A stretch of DNA of 64,000 bases, from assembly GCA_025677815.1 (NCBI GenBank), contig JAIXMP010000068.1, positions 1 to 64,000 of the forward strand, read 5' to 3'. Shown one piece after another: positions 1 to 10,570 of the stretch. Position numbers and translations under genes: made by a program. The stretch's first letter is position 1, and every line of letters begins with the position of its first letter. A model generated the notes under the pieces. The model was not told the DNA's origin, made no database searches, and saw nothing but the letters and a program-made list of their open reading frames with translations. This stretch comes from Phascolomyces articulosus (taxonomy: Eukaryota > Mucoromycota > Mucoromycetes > Mucorales > Lichtheimiaceae).

Positions 1-1080
1 ATATTATATGGCCTTTTTAGTTATTTATATACTTATATATGATTTTGATATAACTAGGATCCAATAAGCCATTGCCTTAGATATAAAAGAAGTTAGTAAC
101 TACCTTAAGAGTTAGTTCTTCTTATGTAAGTACCTTAACTATCTGCAGGTTGAATGTAATTTGGATCTGCATGTTTTATATATTTATATCCTATGTTCTT
201 TAGATTATAATAACAGTATACTTAAGCTTACTTTTATTCTATAGAGAATTTGTTTATTCCTAACCAGGATAAAGCTGGCTCTTACACAAAGAGAACCAAG
301 AGCAATGGTACAGAGAGAGTGGTTATACCTTGGATTCTGATGAGGATGAACCTATACAACTAGGTAAGTGCAAGGCTTCCCTACTACCATTACCATCATC
401 ATCATCCTCTAAGTCAGAAAACTAGAAACATCATGTTTGTTCTCCAATAAGAGAAGATTAGTTTTTTTTTTTAAAAAAAAACAATAAAAAATATTTTCTT
501 CTTACAGCATGTATTTGGATTTGGAATTATATTATTAGTTTTATGGAATGGTAATGAGAAGGATAGAATGAAAAAAGGATATAGTGAAAAAGGACATAAT
601 AAAAAAAAGGCATAATAAAAGATGGGCATAATAAATAAAGTATAAGTACATAATGGTTAAGAAATGAAACAGAAAGGTGTATAAATAAATAAAATAAAAA
701 AAGAAATTAGACATAATAAAAAGAGTATAAGGAATTAAAAAAGAAAGTATGAATATTTAAATTGATGGGCATAATAAGAACAATAATTAGGAAAAAGGAA
801 GGACATGAATAACAGAAAAGCAGTATATAACAAAAAAAAACATAGAGATGAACCAGAAAAGATGGAGGATATAATGACAAATGAGAAGTAAAAAATATTA
901 TGTGGATACAAATATAAATGGGAAAAGGGAATAATATGGGATATAAGTAGTAGATGGATAGGTATTATAAACAAGAAGATAATGGATAAAAAGTATATAG
1001 TTAACTAACTAGTTGTTTTGTGTGGTAAAGGATTGACTATAAGCTTGTTGGGGCTGTTTGATAGAATAGTAATGGGGGAG
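1..1080. other. AT-rich left flank, no convincing gene
   Basis: No complete gene is seen. An exon-like stretch lies on the plus strand at about 243-363: it is open in one frame with an acidic end (SDEDEPIQL) and finishes at a good donor (GTAAGTG at 363), but neither neighbouring exon can be joined. Between about 590 and 775 the motif CATAATAA recurs about five times with purine-rich spacers. This could be the outer, non-coding part of the old Tnp2 element whose C-terminal coding relic begins near 1080, but no terminal repeat was found. Confidence 0.4.
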
Positions 1081-2694
1081 AAAATATAGTGAATAGGTAG
1101 TATGGATTCCCTGCTTACTAGGTGAAAGTAATTGCTACATTCCATTAACCTATAAGAGTATTAGCTTGCAATTGATAGATAATCAACTGACTTTAAATAC
1201 CATTGGACAAATGCAAAAGTATAGTTAATGAATTTAGATCGAATCTCCTCAATAAGCAGTCTAACCTGGTATATAAAGAAGTATTCAATTTAACTATATC
1301 ATATCTCTATTACTTGCTGGTTACCATGATATATAGGGTTTCCCTCATCATCTGTTCTACCAAACATAGCCTGGATATGAGTGCCTTTATTTGATTAAGC
1401 CTCAACACTTCAATAAAGTTGCCTAAGGATTGAGATTGATGACATCTTCTGGATCCTACAGAGTATTAAGATTCCCTCTGCACCAAAGTACTTACAGCTA
1501 TAACCCTTGAATATATCACTTAGATACATATATTTATAGTAATCCAACAACAGATAATAATGAGCTTCATTAATCTCTGTCTGAGATTTCAGCTTTAAAG
1601 GGAATGTTGATGGTAGTAATCATTCCTATCCTAATACATCTAAATAGTGACTATTCCATTATTTGGCATAATTAACAAACTTGCCTAAATCAAAATTTAT
1701 GGAGTTAATTGTTGGGTTGATGACAGAAGGAGATATGGTAGGGACAAGGAGAGTCAAAACTTTGGTATACTTTGGTTTATCAATAAACCAGCAACTGTTT
1801 ATGCTAATAAAATTATCAGTAAACCCTAACTCCAGAAAGCTATGCATGTATGTTGTTTCAAAGCTGTCTTTGTGATTTGTATCAATGCTCTTAAGAAGAC
1901 CATTGTACCATTCGAAATTAAACAACTATACTGAATAGATGGGACCGAAATTAAGTACTTGGGCTTTTAAATGTATATATATGTGCATATTTGGAGTAAT
2001 TTTCTTGCCACTGTATTCATGCTGCATCCTGTGACAGAAATCAAGTAAAAAAGTATAAGAAGTTTCTAATTCATTAGAGGAAATGGAGGGATGGCCAAGA
2101 ATCCTATTTGCCTTTACAAAGTTCAACCAGATCTTGAGGTGCTATGGTAGTAAATGGTTTTTCAGCAAGATTAGTAAAAGTGTAAGCACACACATTCTCT
2201 ATTCAGCACTAGTTAAGAATGCAAAACCTAAACCAATCTTCAGAGAAATTTCATAACCTAGAGGAAGATCAATTACTTCAGCTTCTTTTTGCATTACTAT
2301 AAAATGGTTATTAGTGAGAAGTAGTTTTTTTATGTCTAGGTTTATGGTATCTTTCTATAAACTCATCATATGTTTATATGTACTAATATACAAATTATGC
2401 ATTGGGTCTATAATGGTACAGCATGATCGTTGGAAGTATTCTAGATAACATAATTCTGACCACCTAGTGCCACTTACTTATTTGATGGTTGCTCAGCCTT
2501 CTAGTAAATTTACTGCCTTCTACATTTCACCTATGCTCTTATTTTTTGCTTCATTATGATCTACCTAGTTATTAAGATCAAATCTGCTCCAGTTTTATAC
2601 TGTTGATTGAAGCAATGCCTCAAAAGTGCAGTCACACTTATGGCATGCATAGTAATCACAGAGACCAATGAAACCATTAACTTTATACACCACA
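1080..2694 (-). pseudogene. Decayed Tnp2 (CACTA-like) transposase, C-terminal part
   Basis: On the minus strand the broken frames read as the second half of a fungal Tnp2 transposase. Landmarks are a KVNGFIG...CHKC segment (about 2690-2620), a TRWSEL...IDPMH segment (about 2480-2400), NRILGHPS (about 2100) and TPNMHIYIHLK...FGPIYSV (about 1990-1930). A C-terminal stretch reading HIQAMFG lies near 1365. There are many in-frame stops, several where the family has Trp (after SAE near 2190 and after FGPIYSV at 1926-1928), plus at least one single-base frameshift near 2120. The N-terminal half is not adjacent; it reappears in the same orientation at about 8.77-10.32 kb, beyond a younger element. 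Family assignment rests on remembered motif order, not a search. Confidence 0.75.
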
Positions 2695-2738
2695 GGAAAG
2701 TTCACCAAGTTTGCTAAGTTTGCTAAGTTCACCAAATG
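2695..2738 (+). repeat. Left terminal inverted repeat of the CACTA-like element
   Basis: Made of 9-bp units of the form AAGTTYRCC / AAGTTTGCT. It matches the right end (8715-8760) in inverted orientation over about 44 bp with one indel and a few transitions. Confidence 0.75.
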
Positions 2739-2934
2739 CAATTTTAACTCAGAGCAGAGGATGATCCTTTTTTAGACATTTGTGAAATCAGATATAAGCT
2801 AATAAAATGCTAAACTATTCATATCACAGATCACTACTATCAATGACTGTGTAACTGCAAAAATTCATATATAACTAAAACTATTAAAAAATATAATATG
2901 TAGGGCATAACATAATATAACATAAAATTTTATT

Positions 2935-4599
2935 TTAACAACAGTTTGGGGTTATGATGGGTCTGGATTTACCCTTTAGCCATTTGGAGGAGGTGGTTGA
3001 TGAGGGAGAAGGGGAAGGTTGGTTGATTGTTATGTGCTTTGGGTACTGATTGTCTTGTATAGGAATAATCAGATCCAAAGTGGGAGGATCTTGTTGTTCA
3101 GAAGATGATGATGGGGGGGTGGTGGCAATAGCAGTTGTTGTTGTTGTTGAAGGAGTGGCAGGGGATAGAGTAGCAGGAGCAGAAGGAATGGAGAATATAG
3201 GTTGATTGAGGCAAGAAGAGGTGGCAGGAGTAGATGAGCTATATAAACGTTTTAATTAGGTCTAATTTTATAAAATAAACATAAACATAAGCTACATTTT
3301 TATATTTCTTACCTTGATGGTGTGGAAGCGTCATGGTAAACATCAAGAAGATCCCTATTATTAAAAATAAATAAAAAAAAAATCATTACTAAACAGTTAA
3401 ATTATTAACTTAGTACATATCTTACATTGGCATATCTTCTTCAATGAAACCAGTGGATTAGACAGGACTAGCTTCTCTTTCACTAGATGTATCCATGAAG
3501 CTCCTATAGTAAATTACTGTTAGTACATATAGTTTAATATTATAAATGTTCCCATAAAACTTACCCTGACACCAAACGCACTGACCGATTATTGTTAGTA
3601 GGCCTATATTGAAAGTATTATTGTTAGTGACGTGCATTCATTATATATAATGGATATTCAAATACATACTGGGATGAATTGCTAAAGTATTTAGCAAATA
3701 CTTTATAAAGTAGAAATATTGCCAGCCAATTTTCCTGATACAAACAGACTGGCAACTTATCCATTTCATTGTAGAGATAGTTTTCTATATCCTTTACCAT
3801 ATCCAACTTGTCCAGTGGGTTCAATGCCCAGAAGCTGTTCATTGAACTAGTGTGAGCACATGCCAGGGTCAGCTTAGGGAGCACAGTTTCTGCCATAGTC
3901 AACATCGTCATATACGTTGCCTTGAAGTAGAATTCTGGAACTTGGCAAGCTGGCCCAAGAAAGTAATCCTGGATATGCTCCAGTGTGATCTTCGAATTCT
4001 TTTTGGGAAGGACCAGCTTTGCGATGATATTTCCAGGTGGAATTTTATATTCAGCACGTCGTTTGTAAGGTCTATCCTGTGACCGAGTTGCAGACTGGAC
4101 TCACTGTCGCTGTTGTTGCTCCAACTGTTGCAGCTGTTCCCACTGCTGCTTCAACTGCTGGTCCTGTAGCTGTTAAGGTTGCTGCTGCAACTGTTGAAGT
4201 TACTTGTGCAGCCCAAGTTGCTGTTGAACTTGTGCCTGCACCAACTGCTTGGGTAGTAGTTGTTCTTTCTGTGGTAGCAGTTGTAGTTGCCGTTGCAGCT
4301 CTGGTTGTGATTGCTGTTGTTGCTGCAGAAGCAAATCAGCATAGATATGAAGCATATCCTCGATCCGCCCCAACGATGACTTTATACTCGCCCTTTTTTT
4401 GTTGGAATGGACCATCCAGCTACGCATTTCGTTCATAAAAGCATACCAATCGGGTGGAGGAGGTGGATATTATGGATACACCGATTGGTAAAACGCTTGT
4501 TGCTGCGGCTGGTAGGCTTACTGCACGAATTGCAATTGTTGAAATTGCTGCTGTTGAGGTTGTTGAGGTTGAAGTTGTTGTTGTAATTGTTGATTGTTC
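2935..4599 (-). pseudogene. Gln-rich accessory protein of the CACTA-like element, inactivated copy
   Basis: The reading starts at an ATG at 4597-4599 (MNNQQLQQQ) and goes through five exons: 4599-3670, 3603-3565, 3503-3426, 3354-3313 and 3238-2935. All have consensus splice sites and the frame carries across every junction. The protein would be Gln-rich over its first 170 or so residues, then a globular region (for example SKITLEHIQDYFLGPAC) and a Ser/Thr/Pro-rich tail. Six in-frame stops interrupt it: five TAA where Gln (CAA) fits the context and one TGA where Arg (CGA) fits. It is divergent from the Tnp2 gene and inside the same terminal repeats, the arrangement of accessory genes in plant CACTA elements. 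Its biochemical role is not known to me. Confidence 0.6.
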
Positions 4600-4949
4600 A
4601 TTTTTTTAAAAAAAAAATACAAGGAAGAGATGGCTGGTCAAATTTAATCTGCTGTCCATATAATTTCAGCTCAAAGAATGTGGTGCAGAGCGCGGTAAAA
4701 TGGCTAAGCCATTAATCAATATAAATAGGGTCTTTTTGTAGAAATGTTATAAAAGTAAAATAACTTACCTTATTATCTTACCATGCCTAACCCTAAGCAT
4801 ATCCTCTATAATAAGTGCAAATTGCTTTGGCCTACTTATAGATAGTATGAACATTATGAAATGTGTCATAAAATCGATTTCCTATTATGTATAAAAAATT
4901 GATGTGCTTGTATTTTAGCATTGAATTGATCATCTTTAATTAACTGTAG
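4600..4949. promoter_or_regulatory. Divergent promoter region of the CACTA-like element
   Basis: This lies between the start of the minus-strand Gln-rich gene and the first firm exon of the plus-strand Tnp2 gene. A possible first Tnp2 exon begins with an ATG at 4783 and contains a CNKC-like pattern when read loosely, but has TAG at 4843-4845 and cannot be spliced cleanly to 4950. Short A/T runs are present and no clear TATA box was chosen. Confidence 0.35.
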
Positions 4950-5183
4950 AGCCAAACAGTATCGACCATGAAGTTTTATCTGAAACACCCATTATCAACG
5001 ATGTACCTATTGAAGTCAATGATGAGGATATCATAATGGATAATAATAATGACCAGGATTATCATACCATCCAAGATAGTATTGATCAAAATAACCAAAT
5101 GCACAGTAATGCAACCATTGCTTCGTTCGATGACTTTATAGAGTATGACTATGGACATGAACAGTTGCAAGTTACTGTCACTA

Positions 5184-5222
<39 letters not shown>

Positions 5223-8200
5223 TGAATAATGAGACGGATGATAACTACACTGATAATGATAGTGCAGAAAGTGATCATGATTCTGATGAAGATGAGGCTC
5301 CTATGGACCACATTGACCCCATGTTACAAGAGCCAGCCAACGAAGAAACCCTCGAATACATTGACCTATGGGATAAAGAAGCGCCACTACAAACAGATGT
5401 ACCAATCGTTGAAACAGTATATCCAGCTGCACAACTTCCGAAGCACGAAAAAATGAGTTACGAACTCTATTGTTGGATCCAACAATTTAACATTAGTCGA
5501 GAAGCCTATGTTGCTTTACTATTGATGCTGAACAAATGGATCATGAGTGATGAGTTTGGTAAGTATCAGTTATAAGCAATAAATCTGTATATAATTTAAT
5601 ATAAGCTCACCAAAATGTGTTTTAGATCTGATACCTTTGTTTTCACCTGCCAAAAGTGAAGCATGTCTGGAACATATGTTTGACGTCAAGGAAACTAAGT
5701 ATCGCATGTGCCCTAACCAATGTCGACTTTTCCCCTTGAATTCAACTGATGGTTGTGATTGCGAGAAGTCTCAGTTCAGGTCCAATAGGAAGCCAATCCA
5801 GACAATGTCATATTTTCCACTTTCAAGACAGCTAGCGACATTTGTTGCAGATGATGACGTACGCGAATCAATTATCCAAAAAGTTAACTACGAAGCAAAA
5901 CCTGGAACATTGACAGACGTATTTGACGGATCTGTTTACCAGACACCCAAACCAACCGTGTTCCAGAATGTATCACCAACCAAACTTGATCTTGCTGTCT
6001 CCTTGTTTGTGGATGGATTCACTCCATTTAAAGGTGGAAATTTCAGACTAACAATTGTACATCTTGTGTTCCTGTCACTCCCTCCTCTTGAAAGGCAAGT
6101 ATTTGGAGTTATGCTTAATGTATATTACTTGATTGCTTTACTTACCAGTCGTTTGAAACAGATACAAGAAGCAAAACATGATACAAGTTGCTATCATTCC
6201 CGCCGATCATACTGGCAATATATATAGTTTCCTTCGACCTTTAATAAATGAATTACGCGTTCTCGAGGATGGTGGAATGAGGGTCAATTGTGGAAATAGC
6301 TCAATCCATGTCAAAGTCCACTGTTTGCTAGCATCAGGTGACATTATTGGTGTTCAAGAATTGATACATCACAAAGGGTGTATGTCATTGTATGGTTGTC
6401 AACAATGCCGAATCCAAAGTGTTCGTGAAATCAGTCCTGCAGGTCGGGGATATGGTCGATATTACACCGGAACAATAAGGATGTCTGCTGCAAGAACGGA
6501 TGATGAATTTAGAGAAGTTAATGTAAGTTTCATATGTGGTCATGACAGTTAAAAAAATTCAATTGTATAAATATCAATTGTTATGAGTACTTATCTGTTT
6601 AATATTCATGTGCTGATAATTGTCATTGATACTGTTGTAACCCAAAAAAAACAGGAATTTGGTATTGACAAGACGAACGATTTTGCTCAACTGAAATCGT
6701 TCCATGGCTATTCCTTCTTTGGATTAGATGAGCTCCATCTCATAGGCGCCAACGTTACGAAGAAACTGTGGCAAATGATATCCAGAGACTTTGATACTGT
6801 GGTTAACACAACAATCCAATTGCCAAATCGAGCATGTTCGGCTATCGGCAATGCTATAGTTGCATCATCTGCTACTCTACCTTCTGGTGTATTTGAAGGA
6901 AGCTTTCGAGGTAATTCATGATCGTCTTATGATAAGCTCATTAATATGAATTCTAACATACCTGTCATTAGATGTTTCAAGAAAAGCAGGTCTCGTGCGT
7001 TCAGTTGACTGGATAGTGTTCTTACAGCTAGTGATTCCTACTCTAGTATTTGAGCAATTGGTAGAAGAATATACATATTCCGCTTCACAGGTGAACGCTC
7101 TCATGTCTCTTGTGATCGGATGTACTCTAGCCCTTCAATGGCATATTGACGCGACTGATCTCAACAACATCAAATCATATGTACACTATAAACATTAGGA
7201 TATGTAAGTCCATTTATAACCAACATTTATTCTATTATAATAGAAATATACATACTTGGCACATGCATATGAAGAATAATATCGATCAAAACTTGTACAA
7301 CGTAAACTTCCATTATCTTCAACACATACATGAAATGTGCTCCAAATTAGGTCCTCTCAGAGGCTTTAGTACACGTTCTGCTGAACGGGCAATCGGTATG
7401 TTAAACATCATTAACAACTATATAATATTTAAATATGTACTTATATATATATATATATATATAAAGGTTTCTTCAAAAAGCATATCAAGCAGCGTGTTCT
7501 TCCTGGGGCCAATGCTGCCAATATCATAAAACGTCAACTGATCACTAGTATGTACAACCGCGCTTATCCCGAAGATTTTGATCTAGATGAAGAGCAGCCC
7601 GAACAGAATCAGTATACTATCCCAGGTGGCAATAAAGATCTTGAGCTATGGGATTGGCACGAATCAACTGTTGATAAATATTTCATGGAATTCAACCTGT
7701 TGCATTATCTTAAAAAATACTGGCACAATCAATTTAAAGATAATCGCGTGTTAAACTCTACGTTAGATTGTAATATTCGAGTTGGGGAACGATTTTTCAG
7801 AGATGACACTGTTTATCAATGTAATAAGTATCCCGGTACAGTATCTAAACTAAGCACATTGGTAAAATTGCAACTTCCCATTAAAGGTGGCAGAACTGCT
7901 TTCTATTTTGGTGAGCTCATCCTGTTCTTCACACACACTTATGCTGGTACGTTTTCGTATATATAACACAAGAAATTATAAAAATAATCTATTCACTTTC
8001 GATGTTTGAATAGGCGATCAACGACAGCTATGCTTGGTGAAGCTATATGGCAATCTGCATATGATGGAGTATGGTATGGGAAGGCAGTTAAAAAAAGGAG
8101 TTCCATATGGACATAGGACAGATGCAAACACCAGCGAGAGTGATAAACTGCGCGTGACTGCGTCTCAAAATATATTGGGTCACACAGAACTACTTAAATC

Positions 8201-8285
8201 TTCAATTCACACTGATAGATACTATGTTGTGTATCCTGATATGATACCTGGTGACATTACACTGGGCAAGATTAGTGATGTATAA
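4950..8285 (+). pseudogene. Tnp2-family transposase of the CACTA-like element (one internal stop)
   Basis: Eight exons can be joined in frame: 4950-5558, 5626-6094, 6162-6522, 6655-6910, 6972-7203, 7244-7395, 7467-7946 and 8014-8285. Exon 1 carries a 12-codon GAT run (poly-Asp, about 5185-5222) in an acidic N-terminus. Exons 2-3 hold the Tnp2 signature: LFVDGFTPFKGG, then LPPLERYKKQNMIQVAIIP and HTGNIYSFLRPLINEL, followed by a Cys-containing stretch YGCQQC. Exon 4 has FHGYSFFGLDELHLIG. The intron at 6095-6161 uses a GC donor. The only clear lesion is TAG at 7196-7198 in exon 5, just before that exon's donor; the very first exon is unresolved. Tnp2 proteins cut and paste CACTA elements. The copy is nearly intact but probably not autonomous. 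Confidence 0.75.
7441..7464. repeat. (TA)n microsatellite in a Tnp2 intron
   Basis: An uninterrupted TA-type run immediately before the AG acceptor of the intron 7396-7466. Confidence 0.8.
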
Positions 8286-8607
8286 TTCCTCTGTTACACT
8301 TACCACCTTATAAGGAACCAACCTCTCTCTATTTTCACCATTACTCTTTTCATATAATCTGCTTAAAACACAACATATAGCCAAAAAAATCACAGTGATT
8401 CTTGTGCTGAAGAATACAAAAAAAATTTCTCACAATAAAATTTAGTTATTGCATTATTTATAGTTATTTTAAATCTATACTATTTTCTAAAACGTTTAAT
8501 ATAAAAAAAATAACAAAGTTGCAAATGAGTATTAAAGAAATGCTTATATGAAAATAATGGCTAATTTCCTAGGTGCTACTTTTGTCAACACAGGATACTA
8601 TAAATGG
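8286..8607. other. 3' non-coding part of the CACTA-like element
   Basis: This AT-rich stretch follows the Tnp2 stop codon, with several AATAAA-like strings (for example near 8436) that could serve as polyadenylation signals. No gene is seen. Confidence 0.4.
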
Positions 8608-8760
8608 GTAATGAAGTTGGTGAACTTGGCGAACTTGGCAAATTTGGCGAACTCTGCTCATATATGGAAACCGTGTAACTACAATCCCTGTATATGGTAA
8701 TTTGTGTAACTAAAATTTTTGGTGAACCTGGCAAACTTGGCAAACTTGGCGAACTTTTCC
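8608..8760. repeat. Two copies of a 9-bp-unit repeat block at the right end of the CACTA-like element
   Basis: Two direct copies of a block of about 36 bp (near 8611-8647 and 8729-8756) are each built from four units of the form GGYRAACYT. The outer copy is the terminal repeat. The inner copy lies about 118 bp inward and is separated by two related AT-rich segments containing GTGTAACTA. Confidence 0.7.
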
Positions 8761-8764
8761 CATG

Positions 8765-10322
8765 GTGATATATAGCTAGTATATAACAACCAACTATTAA
8801 AAGGGCAGCATATATTTTCTGAGCAAGCTTATCATCATCAGAAACAGCAACACTGTTGTATCCAACATACAATAGCATCACAATAAATAATAATTCTTCA
8901 TTATTATTATTATTATTACTGTCATTCACCCTATATCTCACTTGTGTGGTGATTCTATTTGGATAATTACTTATGTTACACACAGTATTGCACCATCCTC
9001 TTTCACATATTGTTAATTATGCTGGATCACGCAATCCTTCTAACGATATCATTCATGGTCTACTTAAATATACTATCCTCATAACACGCAATCCAAATGA
9101 TGCAATCTATATTCTAATATTACACCATAATGTGCAAGTTGTGATAGTCCATCCATGATGAGCACTTTCTTATAAATAGAGAGATTATTTTTTATCTTAA
9201 TAAACTTCAGTTGATTATTTCGGGTCTCGTTGACTTATCTCGTCTCCTTTTATTCTTTTTATTGATTGATTTCTCTCTGATACAACAAACACTAGCAAAA
9301 AGATTTTTAAGTTCATTAATAAGAGGCTTAAAGTAATAATTCATTTATTAGTTACTATTAAGAAAAAAGTAAAAGATCAGTAAAGAAGAATAATGGAAAT
9401 AGCTAATTAAACAGTGTTCAATCTAGTAACATACCTTGGTTCCTTTAGCCCTAGAAGACATCCAATAAGTAGAATATTTTCTGGCTTATTACATTCTTAC
9501 ATGGCAAGTTTAATATAGATAAATAGATAGCCCCATAGCTATAAGGAGCATCTTTGTCAAATGGAGAAAACCTATTATAACTTGATCTTAGAGTTTTGCA
9601 TATAAAGGTATTTAATTTCTAACTTTTTTAAAAAAGTTTTCTCTATAACAAAGCCTTTATATTTCTATCTGATTGTAACATTACCAATCAACATTTAGTG
9701 CTAATTGAAGTGACCATTTATCTGCAATGAAAGGCTATTGATTATTATCCAGAATAGCATCCCACATTTTACCATCATAAATGTCATACATAACACTATC
9801 TGTAGGCTTTCAGTAGTGCTATGAATTGTTTCTATCAAAAAACCTAGGATGCTTAAACATTATCTGTAACCTAGTAATGACAGAATGGAATAAGTACTCC
9901 TTTAATGGTTTTTGCAATCTATTTTTGAAGAGAGACTCATTACATATTTTAGCAGATCTAAATAATGACAGATGGTTGGGAAATTCTATATAGGAACATA
10001 AGGTTTGATTATTCAATATTAACCCATCAAGAGTATAGATCTTATGACAACTTTTGTAAGCAACATAATGTTCTAAACCCTTATAATATATATCAACACC
10101 TATCTCCTGGTGAAGTGTGGATAATTTTTTTGGAAGAGATTGGATAGGAGCATTAAGATAGGTAAGAACAATATTACTGAATGCCATTAAAATTTCTGTA
10201 GCAGTTTCTGGAAGGTATTGACGTTGGAATAGGATTATAAAGAGGACAATGAGAAAATATAGCTTATCAGAAGGAGAAGTAGTTATATCTTCTATAATAT
10301 TATTTAATATAGCAGAATACAT
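8765..10322 (-). pseudogene. Decayed Tnp2 transposase, N-terminal part (interrupted by an LTR-like insertion)
   Basis: This is the first half of the old Tnp2 gene. An open stretch at 10322-9819 reads NIIEDITTSPSDKLYF...ETATEILMAFSN, then a zinc-ligand-like region with SCHKIYTLDG and CSYIEFPNH. Continuing through a stop, the frame gives SVMYDIYDGKMWDAI and LQLALNVDW (about 9790-9680), GAIYL (about 9540), KPENILLIGCLLGLKEP (about 9480-9430) and YYFKPLINELKNLF (about 9345-9300). After the LTR-like insertion the frame resumes with KIYAALLIVGC (about 8820-8780), just before the right terminus of the younger element. The order matches Tnp2 proteins. It is inactive because of stops, frameshifts and two insertions. 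Confidence 0.75.
8974..9287 (+). mobile_element. Candidate solo LTR of a retrotransposon
   Basis: The segment begins TGTTACACA and ends ATACAACA, giving TG...CA ends with a TGTT/AACA inverted repeat. It has a TATA-like box (TTATAAATAGAG near 9170), an AATAAA polyadenylation signal (near 9200) and a pyrimidine-rich 3' part. It interrupts the old Tnp2 reading frame between the NELKNLF and KIYAALL blocks, as expected for an insertion. The 5-bp flanks (ACTTA and AACAC) do not match, so the exact borders or the solo-LTR status may be wrong. Confidence 0.45.
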
Positions 10323-10338
10323 TCAATATTTAATATTC

Positions 10339-10496
10339 CACTGCAAAAATAGGGGTATTTAAGGATCTTTTAAGCTCCTTTAAGGAGCTTAAAGGAGGTA
10401 AGCTTGAAGGAAGTAAGCTTGAAAGAGCTTGAAGGACCTTTTTAGTTATACTTGAAGGAGCTTGAAGGATCCTTAAATATACCCATTTTTGCAGTG
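10339..10496. repeat. 158-bp palindromic MITE-like repeat
   Basis: Near-perfect inverted ends: CACTGCAAAAAT, then a GGGTAT-type core and TTTAAGGATC on the left, mirrored on the right ending TTTTTGCAGTG. The middle holds several tandem AAGCTTGAAGGA-like units (direct and inverted). There is no coding capacity. It lies between the old Tnp2 N-terminus and the Tc1/mariner relic. No target duplication is obvious. Confidence 0.7.
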
Positions 10497-10570
10497 ATGG
10501 TTTTACAATTCGATAAACTGGATTAATCTTTTAAGTCTCATTAACTTCTTATTGTCTCTTTATTGTCTTT

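Larger units (their letters stand above)
2695..8760. mobile_element. CACTA-like (Tnp2) two-gene DNA transposon, nested in an older copy
   Basis: The element is bounded by long terminal inverted repeats. The left end (2695-2738) starts GGAAAGTTCACCAAG. The right end, read on the minus strand from 8760, starts GGAAAAGTTCGCCAAG, and both continue through the same run of 9-bp units to CACCAAA. Most differences are transitions. Inside are two divergent genes, a Gln-rich protein on minus (2935-4599) and a Tnp2 transposase on plus (to 8285), separated by a few hundred bases that can act as a shared promoter. The element interrupts an older Tnp2 gene whose halves lie on either side in the same orientation. 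No clear target-site duplication was found, so the last base at each end is uncertain. Confidence 0.75.

Noticed and set aside
735..974. Minus-strand ORF of 79 codons
   Set aside because: Phe/Ile/Tyr low complexity in AT-rich sequence; no family, no splice context.
4037..4438. Plus-strand Ala/Val-rich ORF of 133 codons
   Set aside because: It is the antisense of the Gln-rich (CAA/CAG) gene on the minus strand; TTG/CTG repeats read as Val/Ala/Leu.
4976..5311. Minus-strand Ile-rich ORF across the GAT repeat
   Set aside because: Antisense of the poly-Asp exon of Tnp2; low complexity.
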